64,000 nt of DNA, taken from the NCBI GenBank assembly GCA_963702555.1, contig CAVPCW010000011.1:372001-436000 (forward strand), written 5' to 3'. Source of the stretch: CAMFLJ01 sp963702555. Its GTDB lineage: Bacteria; Actinomycetota; Acidimicrobiia; Acidimicrobiales; Acidimicrobilacustridaceae. This document shows, piece by piece, positions 53,537 through 62,942 of the stretch. Position numbers and translations under genes: made by a program. The notes beneath the pieces were generated by a model that was not told where the DNA came from, ran no database searches, and saw nothing but the letters and a program-made list of their open reading frames with translations. Every line of letters begins with the position of its first letter. The stretch's first letter is position 1.

Positions 53537-54034
53537 TCAGCCGGTGAAGGCCGGGGCCACCGCGACGACGTCGGCCACCTCGACCGCGGTGGTCGTCGGG
53601 GCCTCGCTCGTGGTGGGCGTGGCGCCGACCACGGTCAGCTCTGCCGGGTCGTAGCTGAACAGCACGTCGAACCCCTCGCCGTTGTCGAAGACGCACTGGG
53701 CCGTGATGACGTACGTGCCCTCGGCGCCCTCGGGCGCCGGGCCCGTGTTGAAGGTCGCCGTGCCCTCGGCGTCGGTGGGCTGGGGGTCGGTGCCCCCGGG
53801 GCCGCCCTCGTCGGAGCCGAAGACCACGTAGAGATCGGCCTGGTCGGCGTCGGCCACACAGCCCGTCGCGATCAGATCGGCCGACTGGCCCACGGTGATG
53901 GTCGACGGCGAGACGGTCAGCACGCGGGCCGCCTGGGCGTCGGCCGGGGCGATGGACACGGCTCCGGCGGCGATGACGGCCAGCGCTCCGGTGAGGAGGC
54001 CGGCCCGGGCCTTGTGGGAGAGAGTGGTGCGCAC
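53537..54034 (-). CDS. Small secreted protein of unknown function
   Basis: 165 residues. A typical Sec signal peptide (RTTLSHKARAGLLTGALAV, then AAGAVSIAPADAQA with cleavage likely after ADAQA, about residue 34). The mature part is a single beta-rich, Ig-like domain (RVLTVSPSTITVGQSADLIATGC) with two cysteines that could form a disulfide. A Thr/Ala-rich tail follows; no LPXTG or membrane anchor. I do not recognise a specific family. Confidence 0.7.
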   Translation of the reverse strand: MRTTLSHKARAGLLTGALAVIAAGAVSIAPADAQAARVLTVSPSTITVGQSADLIATGCVADADQADLYVVFGSDEGGPGGTDPQPTDAEGTATFNTGPAPEGAEGTYVITAQCVFDNGEGFDVLFSYDPAELTVVGATPTTSEAPTTTAVEVADVVAVAPAFTG

Positions 54035-54207
54035 GGCTCCGCCTTTCGTCGGGGGGATCGTCGGTCGATCCGCCCTCGCGCCCCGCCGGGGCGCCTGCCC
54101 GAGGGTAGACGGGTGGCGTGGGTCGCCGGGCCGTAGGATCCCCGTTCCCGGCGTGGGCCGGGAACCGATCGCCGCCCATGAGGGCGACGAGGCACAGGGG
54201 GAGTGGT

Positions 54208-54990
54208 ATGGGTCGTCTGGACGGCAAGGTCATGTTGGTGACGGGTTCGTCGTCGGGGATCGGCGCGGCCTGCGTCGAGCGCTTCACCGCCGAGGGCGCC
54301 CGCGTGGTCGGTGGTGACCTGGGCCCGGCGGCGGCCGGGGTGGCGGCTCCAGAGCGCTTCGAGATCTGCGACGTCACCGACGAGGCCTCGGTCCAGGCCC
54401 TCGTGGCGGCCGCAGCCGAGCTGACCGGGCGCATCGACGGGGTCGTCACCAGCGCCGGCGTGCCCGGTGGCGGCCCCGTGCACATGGTCGACGGGGCCAG
54501 CTGGGATCACGTCCTCGGCGTGAACCTCAAGGGCACGTTCCTCACCGCCAAGCACGTGATCACCCAGATGATGGGCCAGGAGCCCGTCGACGGCGAGCGG
54601 GGGAGCGTGGTCACCGTCGCCAGCGTCGAGGGCCTCGAGGGCACCGCCGGTGGCAGCTCCTACAACGCCTCCAAGGGCGGCGTGGTGATCCTCACCAAGA
54701 ACATGGCCATCGACTACGGCCGCCTCGGCATCCGCTCCAACGCCATCTGCCCGGGCTTCATCGACACGCCGATGCTGCGCAGCCTCGGCGATCCCGAGCT
54801 CGACGAGATGCTCCTGGAGATCAAGGAGGAGCACAAGCTCCGTCGCCTCGGTCGCCCGTCGGAGATCGCCTCGGTCGCCACCTTCCTGGTGTCCTCGGAC
54901 GCCTCGTTCGTCACGGGCCAGGCCATCGCCGTCGACGGCGGCTACACGGCCGGACGCGACCACGGGGTCACCACCCGGATGGGGCTCTAG
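54208..54990 (+). CDS. Short-chain dehydrogenase/reductase
   Basis: Classical SDR of 260 residues. The NAD(P)-binding TGSSSGIG is at residues 12-19, followed by a GDLGP acidic turn that favours NAD. VVTSAGVPGGG takes the place of the NAG motif. Catalytic Ser is in VASVEGLEG, and Tyr152 and Lys156 in SYNASKGG. The end has SSDASFVTGQAIAVDGGYTAG, as in 3-oxoacyl-ACP reductase or glucose-dehydrogenase-like SDRs; the substrate is unknown. ATG 54208 has GGGGGAG upstream. A TAGGAT at 54134-54139 could be its -10 box. It sits between rpsJ and rplC, where no other ribosomal gene is interrupted. Confidence 0.9.
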   Translation: MGRLDGKVMLVTGSSSGIGAACVERFTAEGARVVGGDLGPAAAGVAAPERFEICDVTDEASVQALVAAAAELTGRIDGVVTSAGVPGGGPVHMVDGASWDHVLGVNLKGTFLTAKHVITQMMGQEPVDGERGSVVTVASVEGLEGTAGGSSYNASKGGVVILTKNMAIDYGRLGIRSNAICPGFIDTPMLRSLGDPELDEMLLEIKEEHKLRRLGRPSEIASVATFLVSSDASFVTGQAIAVDGGYTAGRDHGVTTRMGL

Positions 54991-55014
54991 ACCGACCCCT
55001 CCCGGAGACCCGGT

Positions 55015-55043
55015 TTGGAGACCGGCGCTCCGGTCGCTATCAT
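55015..55043 (+). promoter_or_regulatory. Putative promoter of the rplC (S10-spc) operon
   Basis: TTGGAG (55015-55020), 17-base spacer, TATCAT (55038-55043), the best-looking promoter in the window. About 230 bases of leader follow before rplC, in the 292-base gap after the SDR gene, with no gene visible in it. An autoregulatory L4 leader could lie here, but I could not match one. Confidence 0.6.
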
Positions 55044-55282
55044 CTCCTCCTTGTGCGTCCGAGGCCCCCTGCGGGGAGTCGACGTGCGCACCTCTTCGTC
55101 GATCGAACCGACGTCTGCGACGGCCCGATCCGCTCTCGAGCGGCACGGGTACCCCGCAGCACAACCGACTGGCGCTCCGCCGGGGGATTCCCCGTGCGGA
55201 GCGTCCGCGTGAAGGCCCCGAAACGCTGTCCCAGCCGCTCGGGGGAGACGACGCAAATCCGCACAGAAAGATCGTTGCCGTC

Positions 55283-55936
55283 ATGGCGAACAAAGCAGTA
55301 GTCGGCGAAAAGGTCGGCATGACCCAGGTCTGGGACGACGCCAACCGCGTCGTGCCCGTGACCGTCCTCAAGGTCGAGCCGATGCGCGTCGTGCAGGTCA
55401 AGACGGCCGAGCGCGACGGGTACAACGCCCTGCAGGTCACCTTCGGTGAGAAGGACGCCCGCAAGCTCAACAACCCCGATCGGGGCCACTTCGAGAAGGC
55501 CGGCGTCCGCGCCGGGCTCAAGGTCCTCGAGCTCCGCCTCGACGACGTCTCGGGCTTCGAGGTCGGTCAGGAGATCTCCGTCGACACCCTGGTGTCCGGC
55601 GAGCTCGTCGACGTGACCGCCGTCAGCAAGGGCAAGGGCTTCGCCGGCGCCATGAAGCGGCACAACTTCTCCGGCCAGCGGGCCTCCCACGGTGCGCACC
55701 GCGTCCACCGTGCCCCCGGCTCCATCGGTGCCTGCGCCACCCCCGCCCGCGTGTTCAAGGGCACCCGGATGGCCGGCCGCATGGGCGCCGAGAAGGTCAC
55801 GACCCTGAACCTGAAGGTCGTCTCGACCGACGCCGAGAAGAACCTCCTGCTCGTCAAGGGCGCCGTCCCGGGCCCCAAGGGCGGGCTCGTCGTGATCCGC
55901 GATGCGGTCAAGGCCGCCACGAAGGGTGATGCGTGA
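55283..55936 (+). CDS. rplC: 50S ribosomal protein L3
   Basis: 217 residues. KAVVGEKVGMTQVWDD start; GKGFAGAMKRHNFSGQRASHGAHRVHR contains the loop that reaches the peptidyl transferase centre (split here by the reader's eye, all in frame). First gene of the S10 operon in this genome, since rpsJ is elsewhere. The ribosome-binding site (GAAAG) is weak. The stop overlaps the rplD start. Confidence 0.97.
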   Translation: MANKAVVGEKVGMTQVWDDANRVVPVTVLKVEPMRVVQVKTAERDGYNALQVTFGEKDARKLNNPDRGHFEKAGVRAGLKVLELRLDDVSGFEVGQEISVDTLVSGELVDVTAVSKGKGFAGAMKRHNFSGQRASHGAHRVHRAPGSIGACATPARVFKGTRMAGRMGAEKVTTLNLKVVSTDAEKNLLLVKGAVPGPKGGLVVIRDAVKAATKGDA

Positions 55937-56574
55937 TGGCCAGCGTGACGGTCAAGACCCCGGCCGGCGCCGACGCCGGCACCATCGAGCTCGACGAGGC
56001 CACCTTCGGCATCGAGCCCAACGTCCCGGTCATGCACCAGGTCGTCACCGCCCAGCTGGCCGCCAAGCGCGCCGGCACCCAGAGCACCAAGACCCGCGCC
56101 GAGGTCCGTGGCGGCGGGGCCAAGCCCTGGAAGCAGAAGGGCACCGGTCGTGCCCGTCAGGGCTCGACCCGGTCCCCGCAGTGGATCGGTGGCGGTGTGG
56201 CGCTCGGCCCCAAGCCCCGCAGCTACGCCCAGAAGACCCCCAAGAAGATGATCAAGCTGGCGCTGCGCTCGGCCCTCTCGGACCGTGCAGCCGACGGCAA
56301 GGTCGTCGTGGTCGACGACTGGGGCTTCGACACCCCCTCGACCAAGGGTGCGGTGGCCGCTCTGGCCGCTCTCGGGCTCGAGGGTCGCATCCTCGTGGTG
56401 CTCTCCCGCGACGACGTCGGCGCCTGGAAGAGCTTCCGCAACCTCCAGAACGTCCACATCCTCGAAGCCGGTCACCTCAACACCTACGACGTGCTGGTGA
56501 ACGACTACGTGGTCTTCACCCGATCCAACGTGCCGCCGGTCGCCCCGGTCGCCGAGGCGGAGGCAGCCAAGTGA
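55936..56574 (+). CDS. rplD: 50S ribosomal protein L4
   Basis: 212 residues. QVVTAQLAAKRAGTQSTKTR, then the exit-tunnel loop AEVRGGGAKPWKQKGTGRAR and GSTRSPQWIGGG, are diagnostic. ATG 55936 overlaps the rplC stop; a GTG three bases earlier would add one residue. A short Pro/Val/Ala-rich C terminus ends it. The stop overlaps the rplW start (GTGA). Confidence 0.97.
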   Translation: MASVTVKTPAGADAGTIELDEATFGIEPNVPVMHQVVTAQLAAKRAGTQSTKTRAEVRGGGAKPWKQKGTGRARQGSTRSPQWIGGGVALGPKPRSYAQKTPKKMIKLALRSALSDRAADGKVVVVDDWGFDTPSTKGAVAALAALGLEGRILVVLSRDDVGAWKSFRNLQNVHILEAGHLNTYDVLVNDYVVFTRSNVPPVAPVAEAEAAK

Positions 56575-56861
56575 AGGACCCCCGCGACGTCATCATCAAG
56601 CCGGTCGTGAGCGAGAAGAGCTACGGCCTGCTCGACAGCAACGTCTACACCTTCGTGGTCCACCCGGACGCCTCCAAGCCGGAGATCCACGATGCCGTCG
56701 AGTCCATCTTCGGCGTCCGCGTGCTCAAGGTGAACACGCTGAACCGCAACGGGAAGCGCAAGCGCAACCGCAAGACCGGCACCTTCGGCTCCCGTCCCGA
56801 CACCAAGCGCGCCTTCGTCACCCTCGCCGACGGCGACCGTATCGAACTGTTCGAGGGGTAG
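56571..56861 (+). CDS. rplW: 50S ribosomal protein L23
   Basis: 96 residues, GTG start inside the rplD stop. DPRDVIIKPVVSEKSYGLL and NTLNRNGKRKRNRKTGTFG are the family marks. L23 sits at the tunnel exit and is the docking site for trigger factor and SRP. rplB follows after four bases. Confidence 0.96.
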   Translation: MKDPRDVIIKPVVSEKSYGLLDSNVYTFVVHPDASKPEIHDAVESIFGVRVLKVNTLNRNGKRKRNRKTGTFGSRPDTKRAFVTLADGDRIELFEG

Positions 56862-56865
56862 GACG

Positions 56866-57702
56866 ATGGCTCTTCGCAAGCGCAAGCCCACCAGCGCCGG
56901 CCGCCGGTTCCAGACGGTCTCCGACTTCTCGGAGATCACGAAGACCACGCCCGAGCGCACCCTGCTGGCCCCCAAGACCAAGACGGGTGGCCGCAACAGC
57001 TACGGCCGCAAGACCGCCCGTCACAAGGGTGGCGGTCACAAGCAGCGGTACCGCATCGTCGACTTCCGTCGCGTCAAGGACGGCGTCCCCGCCACCGTCG
57101 CGGCGATCGAGTACGACCCGAACCGCACCTGCCGCATCGCCCTGCTGCACTACCACGACGGCGAGAAGGCCTACATCCTCGCCCCGAAGGGCGTGCAGGT
57201 CGGCGACAAGCTCCAGAGCGGCCAGGGCAGCGACATCCGCCCCGGCAACGCCATGCCGCTGCGCTACATCCCCGTCGGCACCGTGGTGCACAACGTCGAG
57301 CTCAAGCCCGGCGGCGGCGGCAAGATGGCCCGCAGCGCCGGCATGAGCATCCAGCTCGTGGCCAAGGAGGGCGACTACGCCACCCTGCGCCTGCCGAGCA
57401 CCGAGATGCGCCGTGTCCCGATCGACTGCCGCGCCACCGTCGGCGAGGTCGGCAACTCCGAGCACGAGCTGATCAAGATCGGCAAGGCCGGCCGTAACCG
57501 CTGGAAGGGCGTCAAGCCCCAGACCCGCGGTGTCGCCATGAACCCGGTCGACCACCCCCACGGTGGTGGTGAGGGCAAGACCTCCGGTGGCCGCCACCCG
57601 GTCTCGCCCTGGGGCAAGCCCGAGGGCCGTACCCGCGACAAGACCAAGCCGTCGCAGAAGCTCATCGTTCGTCGTCGCCGCACCCGCGGCTCGCGCCGCT
57701 AG
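56866..57702 (+). CDS. rplB: 50S ribosomal protein L2
   Basis: 278 residues. LLAPKTKTGGRNSYGRKTAR, HKGGGHKQRYRIVDF and the C-terminal GVAMNPVDHPHGGGEG with the conserved catalytic-region histidine are present. It binds 23S rRNA near the peptidyl transferase centre and helps join the subunits. GAGGGG precedes the ATG. Confidence 0.98.
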   Translation: MALRKRKPTSAGRRFQTVSDFSEITKTTPERTLLAPKTKTGGRNSYGRKTARHKGGGHKQRYRIVDFRRVKDGVPATVAAIEYDPNRTCRIALLHYHDGEKAYILAPKGVQVGDKLQSGQGSDIRPGNAMPLRYIPVGTVVHNVELKPGGGGKMARSAGMSIQLVAKEGDYATLRLPSTEMRRVPIDCRATVGEVGNSEHELIKIGKAGRNRWKGVKPQTRGVAMNPVDHPHGGGEGKTSGGRHPVSPWGKPEGRTRDKTKPSQKLIVRRRRTRGSRR

Positions 57703-57716
57703 GGAGGGGGCCACCG

Positions 57717-57995
57717 ATGCCTCGCAGTCTGAAGAAGGGCCCGTTCGTCGACGACCACCTCTTGAAGAAGGTGGACACCCTCAACGAGCAGAACGAAAAG
57801 CGCGTGATCAAGACCTGGTCGCGCCGCTCCACGATCATCCCCGAGATGGTCGGCCACACCATCGCCGTGCACGACGGCCGCAAGCACGTCCCGGTGTACA
57901 TCACCGAGTCGATGGTGGGTCACAAGCTGGGTGAGTTCGCTCCCACCCGGACCTTCAAGTTCCATGCCGGCCAAGAGAAGAAGGGCCGCCGCTGA
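57717..57995 (+). CDS. rpsS: 30S ribosomal protein S19
   Basis: 92 residues: PRSLKKGPFVDDHLLKKV, TWSRRSTIIPEMVGHTIAVHDGRKHVPVYI (in two conserved blocks) and GHKLGEFAPTRTF. It binds 16S rRNA in the head with S13. GGAGGGGG is the ribosome-binding site. The stop overlaps the rplV ATG. Confidence 0.97.
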   Translation: MPRSLKKGPFVDDHLLKKVDTLNEQNEKRVIKTWSRRSTIIPEMVGHTIAVHDGRKHVPVYITESMVGHKLGEFAPTRTFKFHAGQEKKGRR

Positions 57996-58680
57996 TGGCC
58001 TTCGGTGTGAAGACCAACGAGCGCCCCGGCGTTCGCTCCCAGGTCAAGTACGTGCGTTCCTCGGCCTACAAGGCCCGTGAGATCCTCGATCTCATCCGGG
58101 GCCTTCCCGTGGCGCGGGCGCTCGAGGTCCTCGAGCTCGCCGAGCGTGACATCGCCCGGACGATCCTCAAGTGCCTCGAGTCGGCCATCGCCAACGCCGA
58201 GCACAACAACGCCATCCCCGCCGACGAGCTGTTCGTGTCGGCCTGCTACGCCGACGAGGGCCCCACGCTCAAGCGCTGGCGTCCGCGTGCCCGTGGCCGT
58301 GCGACCCGCATCCGCAAGCGCACCTGCCACATCACGATCATCGTGAGCCGTCTGTCCACCGAGGACCTCGAGGCCCTGCGCACCCGTGAGGCCGCCAGCG
58401 GCCGCGCTGGTGGCGGCCGTGCCGCCGCCGAGGCTCGCCGTGAGCGCGTCGCCCGCAGCCGTTCGGCCAAGGCCGAGCGCAAGGCCGAGGCGGAGCACGA
58501 CCACGATCACGATCACGACCACGATCACGACCACGACGAGGTCGCCCCGGCCGAGGCCGAGGTCGAGCTCGAGGCCAACGAGGCCGACCTGGCCGAGCAG
58601 GCCGAGCCGGTCGAGGCCGAGGCCAGCGCCGCCGAGGAACAGGCTGACGCCGCTGCCGAGGCCGAAGGGAAGGAAGACTG

Positions 58681-58681
<1 letters not shown>
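57995..58681 (+). CDS. rplV: 50S ribosomal protein L22 with long acidic, His-Asp-rich C-terminal tail
   Basis: 228 residues; typical L22 has about 110-130. The core (residues about 8-125) has RSSAYKAREILDLIRGLPV and the tunnel beta-hairpin region KRWRPRARGRATRIRKR with TCHITIIVS. After a basic stretch a tail follows. It contains about eight alternating His-Asp pairs (bases about 58498-58540) and then 45 residues rich in Glu and Ala. The tail is outside the conserved fold and would protrude from the ribosome. A His-Asp run of this kind can bind divalent metals (inference). Confidence 0.95.
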
Positions 58682-59601
<920 letters not shown>

Positions 59602-59604
59602 GCC

Positions 59605-60021
59605 ATGTTGATGCCCAAGAAGGTCAAGCACCGCAAGCAGCAGCGCGGCCGCATGCAGGGACAGGCCAAGGGTGGCACCGAGGTCACCTTCGGTGACTAC
59701 GGCATCCAGGCCCTCGAGCCGGGCTGGATCACCGCCCGCCAGATCGAGGCCGCCCGTATCGCCATGACCCGCCACATCAAGCGTGGCGGCAAGGTCTGGA
59801 TCAACGTCTTCCCGCACAAGCCCGTCACCCAGAAGCCGGCCGAGACCCGCATGGGCTCCGGCAAGGGCAACCCGGAGCGCTGGGTCGCCGTCGTGAAGCC
59901 GGGCCGCGTGCTGTTCGAGCTGTCCTACAACGACCCGGTCGTCGCCCGTGAGGCCATCGACCGGGCCATCCAGAAGCTGCCGATCAAGGCTCGCTTCGTC
60001 GTCCGGGAGGAGGGTTTCTGA
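59605..60021 (+). CDS. rplP: 50S ribosomal protein L16
   Basis: 138 residues. LMPKKVKHRKQQRGRMQGQAKGG and MGSGKGNPERWVAVVKPGR are diagnostic. ATG 59605 is used; the ATG at 59611 would remove two residues and fits the common MLMPKK/MPKK alternatives equally well. L16 contacts the A-site tRNA elbow. The stop overlaps rpmC by one base. Confidence 0.97.
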   Translation: MLMPKKVKHRKQQRGRMQGQAKGGTEVTFGDYGIQALEPGWITARQIEAARIAMTRHIKRGGKVWINVFPHKPVTQKPAETRMGSGKGNPERWVAVVKPGRVLFELSYNDPVVAREAIDRAIQKLPIKARFVVREEGF

Positions 60022-60254
60022 TGGCCAAGACCAAGGAGTCCCTCCGGGACGCGAGCGACAGCGAGCTGCTCGACAAGCTGGCCGACGCGAAGGAAGAGCT
60101 GTTCAACCTCCGCTTCCAGCACGTCACCGGCCAGCTCGACAATTCCGCACGGCTCGGTGCCGTGCGCAAGCAGGTCGCCCGCGTCAACACCGAGTTGCGT
60201 GAGCGTGAGATCGCCGCAGCCGACGCGCTGGCGGCCGACGAGGAGACCGCGTGA
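60021..60254 (+). CDS. rpmC: 50S ribosomal protein L29
   Basis: 77 residues, two long helices. LRDASDSELLDKLADAKEELFNLRFQ, then GQLDNSARLGAVRKQVARV, match the family. The last 15 residues are an acidic Ala-rich extension. The stop overlaps the rpsQ ATG. Confidence 0.95.
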   Translation: MAKTKESLRDASDSELLDKLADAKEELFNLRFQHVTGQLDNSARLGAVRKQVARVNTELREREIAAADALAADEETA

Positions 60255-60538
60255 TGGCTGACGAGACTGCGGCCACCGAAGAGACCCGGGCCAACCCGCG
60301 CAAGGTGCGTGAAGGCACGGTCGTCTCGACGAGCATGGACAAGACGGCCGTCGTGGCCGTGACCGACCGGGTGCGCCACCCCCGCTACAACAAGACGGTC
60401 CAGCGCACCAACAAGCTCTACGTCCACGACGAGGCCAACGACCTCAACGTCGGCGACAAGGTGCGCATCCAGGAGACCCGCCCGCTCTCGAAGCTGAAGC
60501 GCTGGCGCCTGGTCGACGTGTTGGAGCGTGCCCGATGA
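60254..60538 (+). CDS. rpsQ: 30S ribosomal protein S17
   Basis: 94 residues. An N-terminal extension of about 15 residues precedes the core: GTVVSTSMDKTAVVAVTDRVRHPRY, HDEANDLNVGDKVRIQETRPLSKLKRWRLV (conserved blocks of the OB fold). ATG 60254 overlaps the rpmC stop; a GTG three bases upstream is possible. The 3' end overlaps rplN by four bases. Confidence 0.96.
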   Translation: MADETAATEETRANPRKVREGTVVSTSMDKTAVVAVTDRVRHPRYNKTVQRTNKLYVHDEANDLNVGDKVRIQETRPLSKLKRWRLVDVLERAR

Positions 60539-60903
60539 TCCAGCAGGAATCGCGACTGCGCGTGGCCGACAACAGCGGTGCCAAGGAAGTCCTCTGCATC
60601 AAGGTGCTCGGGGGCTCCAAGCGGCGCTACGCCTCGATCGGCGACGTCTTCGTCGCCACGGTCAAGGACGCCATCCCCGGCGCCTCGGTGAAGAAGGGCG
60701 ACGTCGTCAAGTGCGTCGTCGTCCGCGTGAAGAAGGAGAAGCGTCGTCCCGACGGCTCCTACATCCGCTTCGACGAGAACGCCGCCGTCCTCATCAACGA
60801 CAACATGCAGCCCCGTGGCACCCGCATCTTCGGGCCGGTGGGGCGCGAGCTGCGCGACAAGAAGTTCATGCGCATCGTCTCGCTGGCACCGGAGGTGCTG
60901 TGA
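60535..60903 (+). CDS. rplN: 50S ribosomal protein L14
   Basis: 122 residues, standard length. IQQESRLRVADNSGAKEVLCIKVLGGS and GPVGRELRDKKFMRIVSLAPEVL are typical. It forms an intersubunit bridge and is the binding site of RsfS. ATG overlaps the rpsQ stop; the stop overlaps rplX. Confidence 0.97.
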   Translation: MIQQESRLRVADNSGAKEVLCIKVLGGSKRRYASIGDVFVATVKDAIPGASVKKGDVVKCVVVRVKKEKRRPDGSYIRFDENAAVLINDNMQPRGTRIFGPVGRELRDKKFMRIVSLAPEVL

Positions 60904-61214
60904 TGAAGATCCGCAAGGGCGACCGCGTCCAGGTGCTCACCGGCAAGGACCGGGGCAAGACCGGCACCGTCACTCGTGCCTACCCCGAACGGGGCCGGGT
61001 CATCGTCGACGGCGTCAACATCGCCAAGAAGCACCAGAAGCCGACCAGCCAGACCAACACCGGCGGCATCATCGACAAGGAGATGCCGATCGCCGTGGCC
61101 AACGTCGCCATCATCTGCAGCTCCTGCGGCAAGCCGACCCGCATCGGCTACCGCTTCGAGCCCGATGGCACGAAGGTCCGGATCTGCCGCAAGTGCGAGG
61201 GGGACCTCTCGTGA
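60903..61214 (+). CDS. rplX: 50S ribosomal protein L24
   Basis: 103 residues. The KOW motif KIRKGDRVQVLTGKDRGKTG, then GVNIAKKHQKPTSQTNTGGI, are clear. A C-terminal pair of CxxC motifs (CSSCGKPTR and CRKCEGD) forms a zinc ribbon, as in the zinc-type L24 of several phyla. An assembly initiator of the 50S subunit. Confidence 0.97.
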   Translation: MKIRKGDRVQVLTGKDRGKTGTVTRAYPERGRVIVDGVNIAKKHQKPTSQTNTGGIIDKEMPIAVANVAIICSSCGKPTRIGYRFEPDGTKVRICRKCEGDLS

Positions 61215-61783
61215 CCACCGCGACCACCACCGTGCCGCGTCTCAAGACCCGGTACAACGACGAGATCCGCGCCGCCCTCAAGGAGCAGCTCGGCCTCGAG
61301 AACATCATGCAGGTCCCCCGCTTCGAGAAGATCGTCATCAACTCGGGCGTCGGGGCGGCCCTCGCCCAGCAGTCGCTGCTCGACGGTGCCGTCCGGGACC
61401 TCGAGCTGATCACCGGCCAGAAGGTCGTCGTCACCAAGGCCAAGAAGTCGATCGCCGGCTTCAAGCTCCGTGAGGGCAACTCCATCGGCGTGAAGGTCAC
61501 CCTCCGGGGTGATCGCATGTGGGAGTTCTTCGACCGCCTGATCAGCCTGGCGATCCCCCGCATCCGTGACTTCCGGGGTCTCAACCCGAAGTCGTTCGAC
61601 GGCCGCGGCAACTACACCTTCGGCGTCAGCGAGCAGCTGATGTTCCCGGAGATCGATTACGACAAGGTCGACGTCCCCCGTGGCTTCGACATCACGATCG
61701 TGACGACGGCTCGTACCAATGCCGAGGGCAAGGCCCTGCTCGATGCCTTCGGCTTCCCGTTCAAGCGTGAGGGGCAGCAGTAA
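61211..61783 (+). CDS. rplE: 50S ribosomal protein L5
   Basis: 190 residues, GTG start overlapping rplX. RLKTRYNDEIRAALKEQLG, RFEKIVINSGVGAAL, GQKVVVTKAKKSIAGFKLREG and the C-terminal DITIVTTARTNAEGKALL are diagnostic. Part of the 5S rRNA complex. The stop overlaps the S14 start. Confidence 0.97.
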   Translation: MTTATTTVPRLKTRYNDEIRAALKEQLGLENIMQVPRFEKIVINSGVGAALAQQSLLDGAVRDLELITGQKVVVTKAKKSIAGFKLREGNSIGVKVTLRGDRMWEFFDRLISLAIPRIRDFRGLNPKSFDGRGNYTFGVSEQLMFPEIDYDKVDVPRGFDITIVTTARTNAEGKALLDAFGFPFKREGQQ

Positions 61784-61968
61784 TGGCCAAGAAGGCGCTC
61801 ATCAACAAGCAGCAGCGCACCCCCAAGTTCAAGGTGCGGGGTTACACCCGCTGCCAGCGCTGCGGCCGGCCCCACGCCGTGTACCGCAAGTTCCTCCTGT
61901 GCCGCGTGTGCCTCCGCGAGCTCGGGCACGCCGGGGAGATCCCCGGTCTCAAGAAGGCCAGCTGGTGA
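61783..61968 (+). CDS. rpsZ: 30S ribosomal protein S14, zinc type
   Basis: 61 residues, the short zinc-binding form. KKALINKQQRTPKFKVRGYTR, then CQRCGRPHAVYRKFLLCRVC, carry both CxxC pairs intact; LRELGHAGEIPGLKKASW ends it. Located in the canonical spc-operon position between rplE and rpsH. Confidence 0.97.
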   Translation: MAKKALINKQQRTPKFKVRGYTRCQRCGRPHAVYRKFLLCRVCLRELGHAGEIPGLKKASW

Positions 61969-61982
61969 GGGGAACGATCTAG

Positions 61983-62388
61983 ATGACAATGACCGATCCC
62001 ATCGCCGACATGCTCACCCGCATCCGCAACGCCAACACGGCGATGCATGACGAGGTCCGCATGCCTTCCTCCAAGGTCAAGGAGGCTCTCGCTCAGCTGC
62101 TCCTCAAGGAGGGCTACATCGAGAGCTTCGAGGTGGCCGACGACGACCGACCGTCCTGGTCGTGTCCTCACCGTGACCATGAAGTACTCACCCGAGCGCA
62201 AGCGCGTGATCTCCGGGGTCAAGCGCGTGTCCAAGCCGGGTCTGCGTGTGTACACCAAGGCCGACAAGATCCCTCGGGTTCTCGGCGGTCTCGGCGTCGC
62301 CGTCCTGTCCACCAGCCAGGGGCTCATGACCGACCGTGAGGCGCGCAAGCGTCGCATGGGCGGCGAGATCCTCTGCTTCGTCTGGTAG
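61983..62388 (+). CDS. rpsH: 30S ribosomal protein S8 (one frame break)
   Basis: About 134 residues after repair. TDPIADMLTRIRNANTAMHDEV and LLLKEGYIESFEV read from ATG 61983. RVLTVTMKYSPERKRVISG through TDREARKRRMGGEILCFVW reads in the next frame. The switch is near 62146-62150 (GACGACCGACCG), where one surplus base suffices. S8 organises the central domain of 16S rRNA and represses the spc operon in E. coli. Confidence 0.94.
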
Positions 62389-62397
62389 GAGGCCCCA

Positions 62398-62937
62398 ATG
62401 TCTCGAGTTGGGCGCGCACCCATCAACCTTCCGAGCGGCGTCGATGTCTCCATCGCCGGCTCGCACATCACCGTCAAGGGCCCGAAGGGCACGCTCGAGC
62501 GTGACATCCCGGGCGAGATCACGGTCCGCCAGGACGAGGGCGTCCTCGTCGTCGAGCGGCCGAACGACGAGCGCCAGAACCGTGCCCTGCACGGCCTGGT
62601 CCGCTCGCTGGTCAACAACATGGTCGTCGGCGTCTCCGAGGGCTTCCGCAAGGACCTCGACATCGTCGGCGTCGGCTACCGCGCCACCGCCAAGGGTGAC
62701 ACCAAGCTCGAGCTCGCGCTCGGCTTCAGCCACCCGGTGTCGGTCGAAGCTCCCTCCGGTGTGACCTTCGAGGTCGCCAGCCCGACCACCATCGGTGTGG
62801 TCGGGATCGACAAGGAAGCCGTCGGCCAGGTCGCGGCCAACATCCGCAAGATCCGGAAGCCGGAGCCCTACAAGGGCAAGGGCGTGCGGTACCGCGACGA
62901 GCGCGTGGTCCGCAAGGCCGGCAAGGCCGGGAAGTAG
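62398..62937 (+). CDS. rplF: 50S ribosomal protein L6
   Basis: 179 residues. SRVGRAPINLPSGVDVSI, KGPKGTLERDIP and the C-terminal signature PEPYKGKGVRYRDERVVRK are present. It binds near the sarcin-ricin loop. AGGAGG-like sequence precedes the ATG. Confidence 0.97.
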   Translation: MSRVGRAPINLPSGVDVSIAGSHITVKGPKGTLERDIPGEITVRQDEGVLVVERPNDERQNRALHGLVRSLVNNMVVGVSEGFRKDLDIVGVGYRATAKGDTKLELALGFSHPVSVEAPSGVTFEVASPTTIGVVGIDKEAVGQVAANIRKIRKPEPYKGKGVRYRDERVVRKAGKAGK

Positions 62938-62942
62938 GGAAG

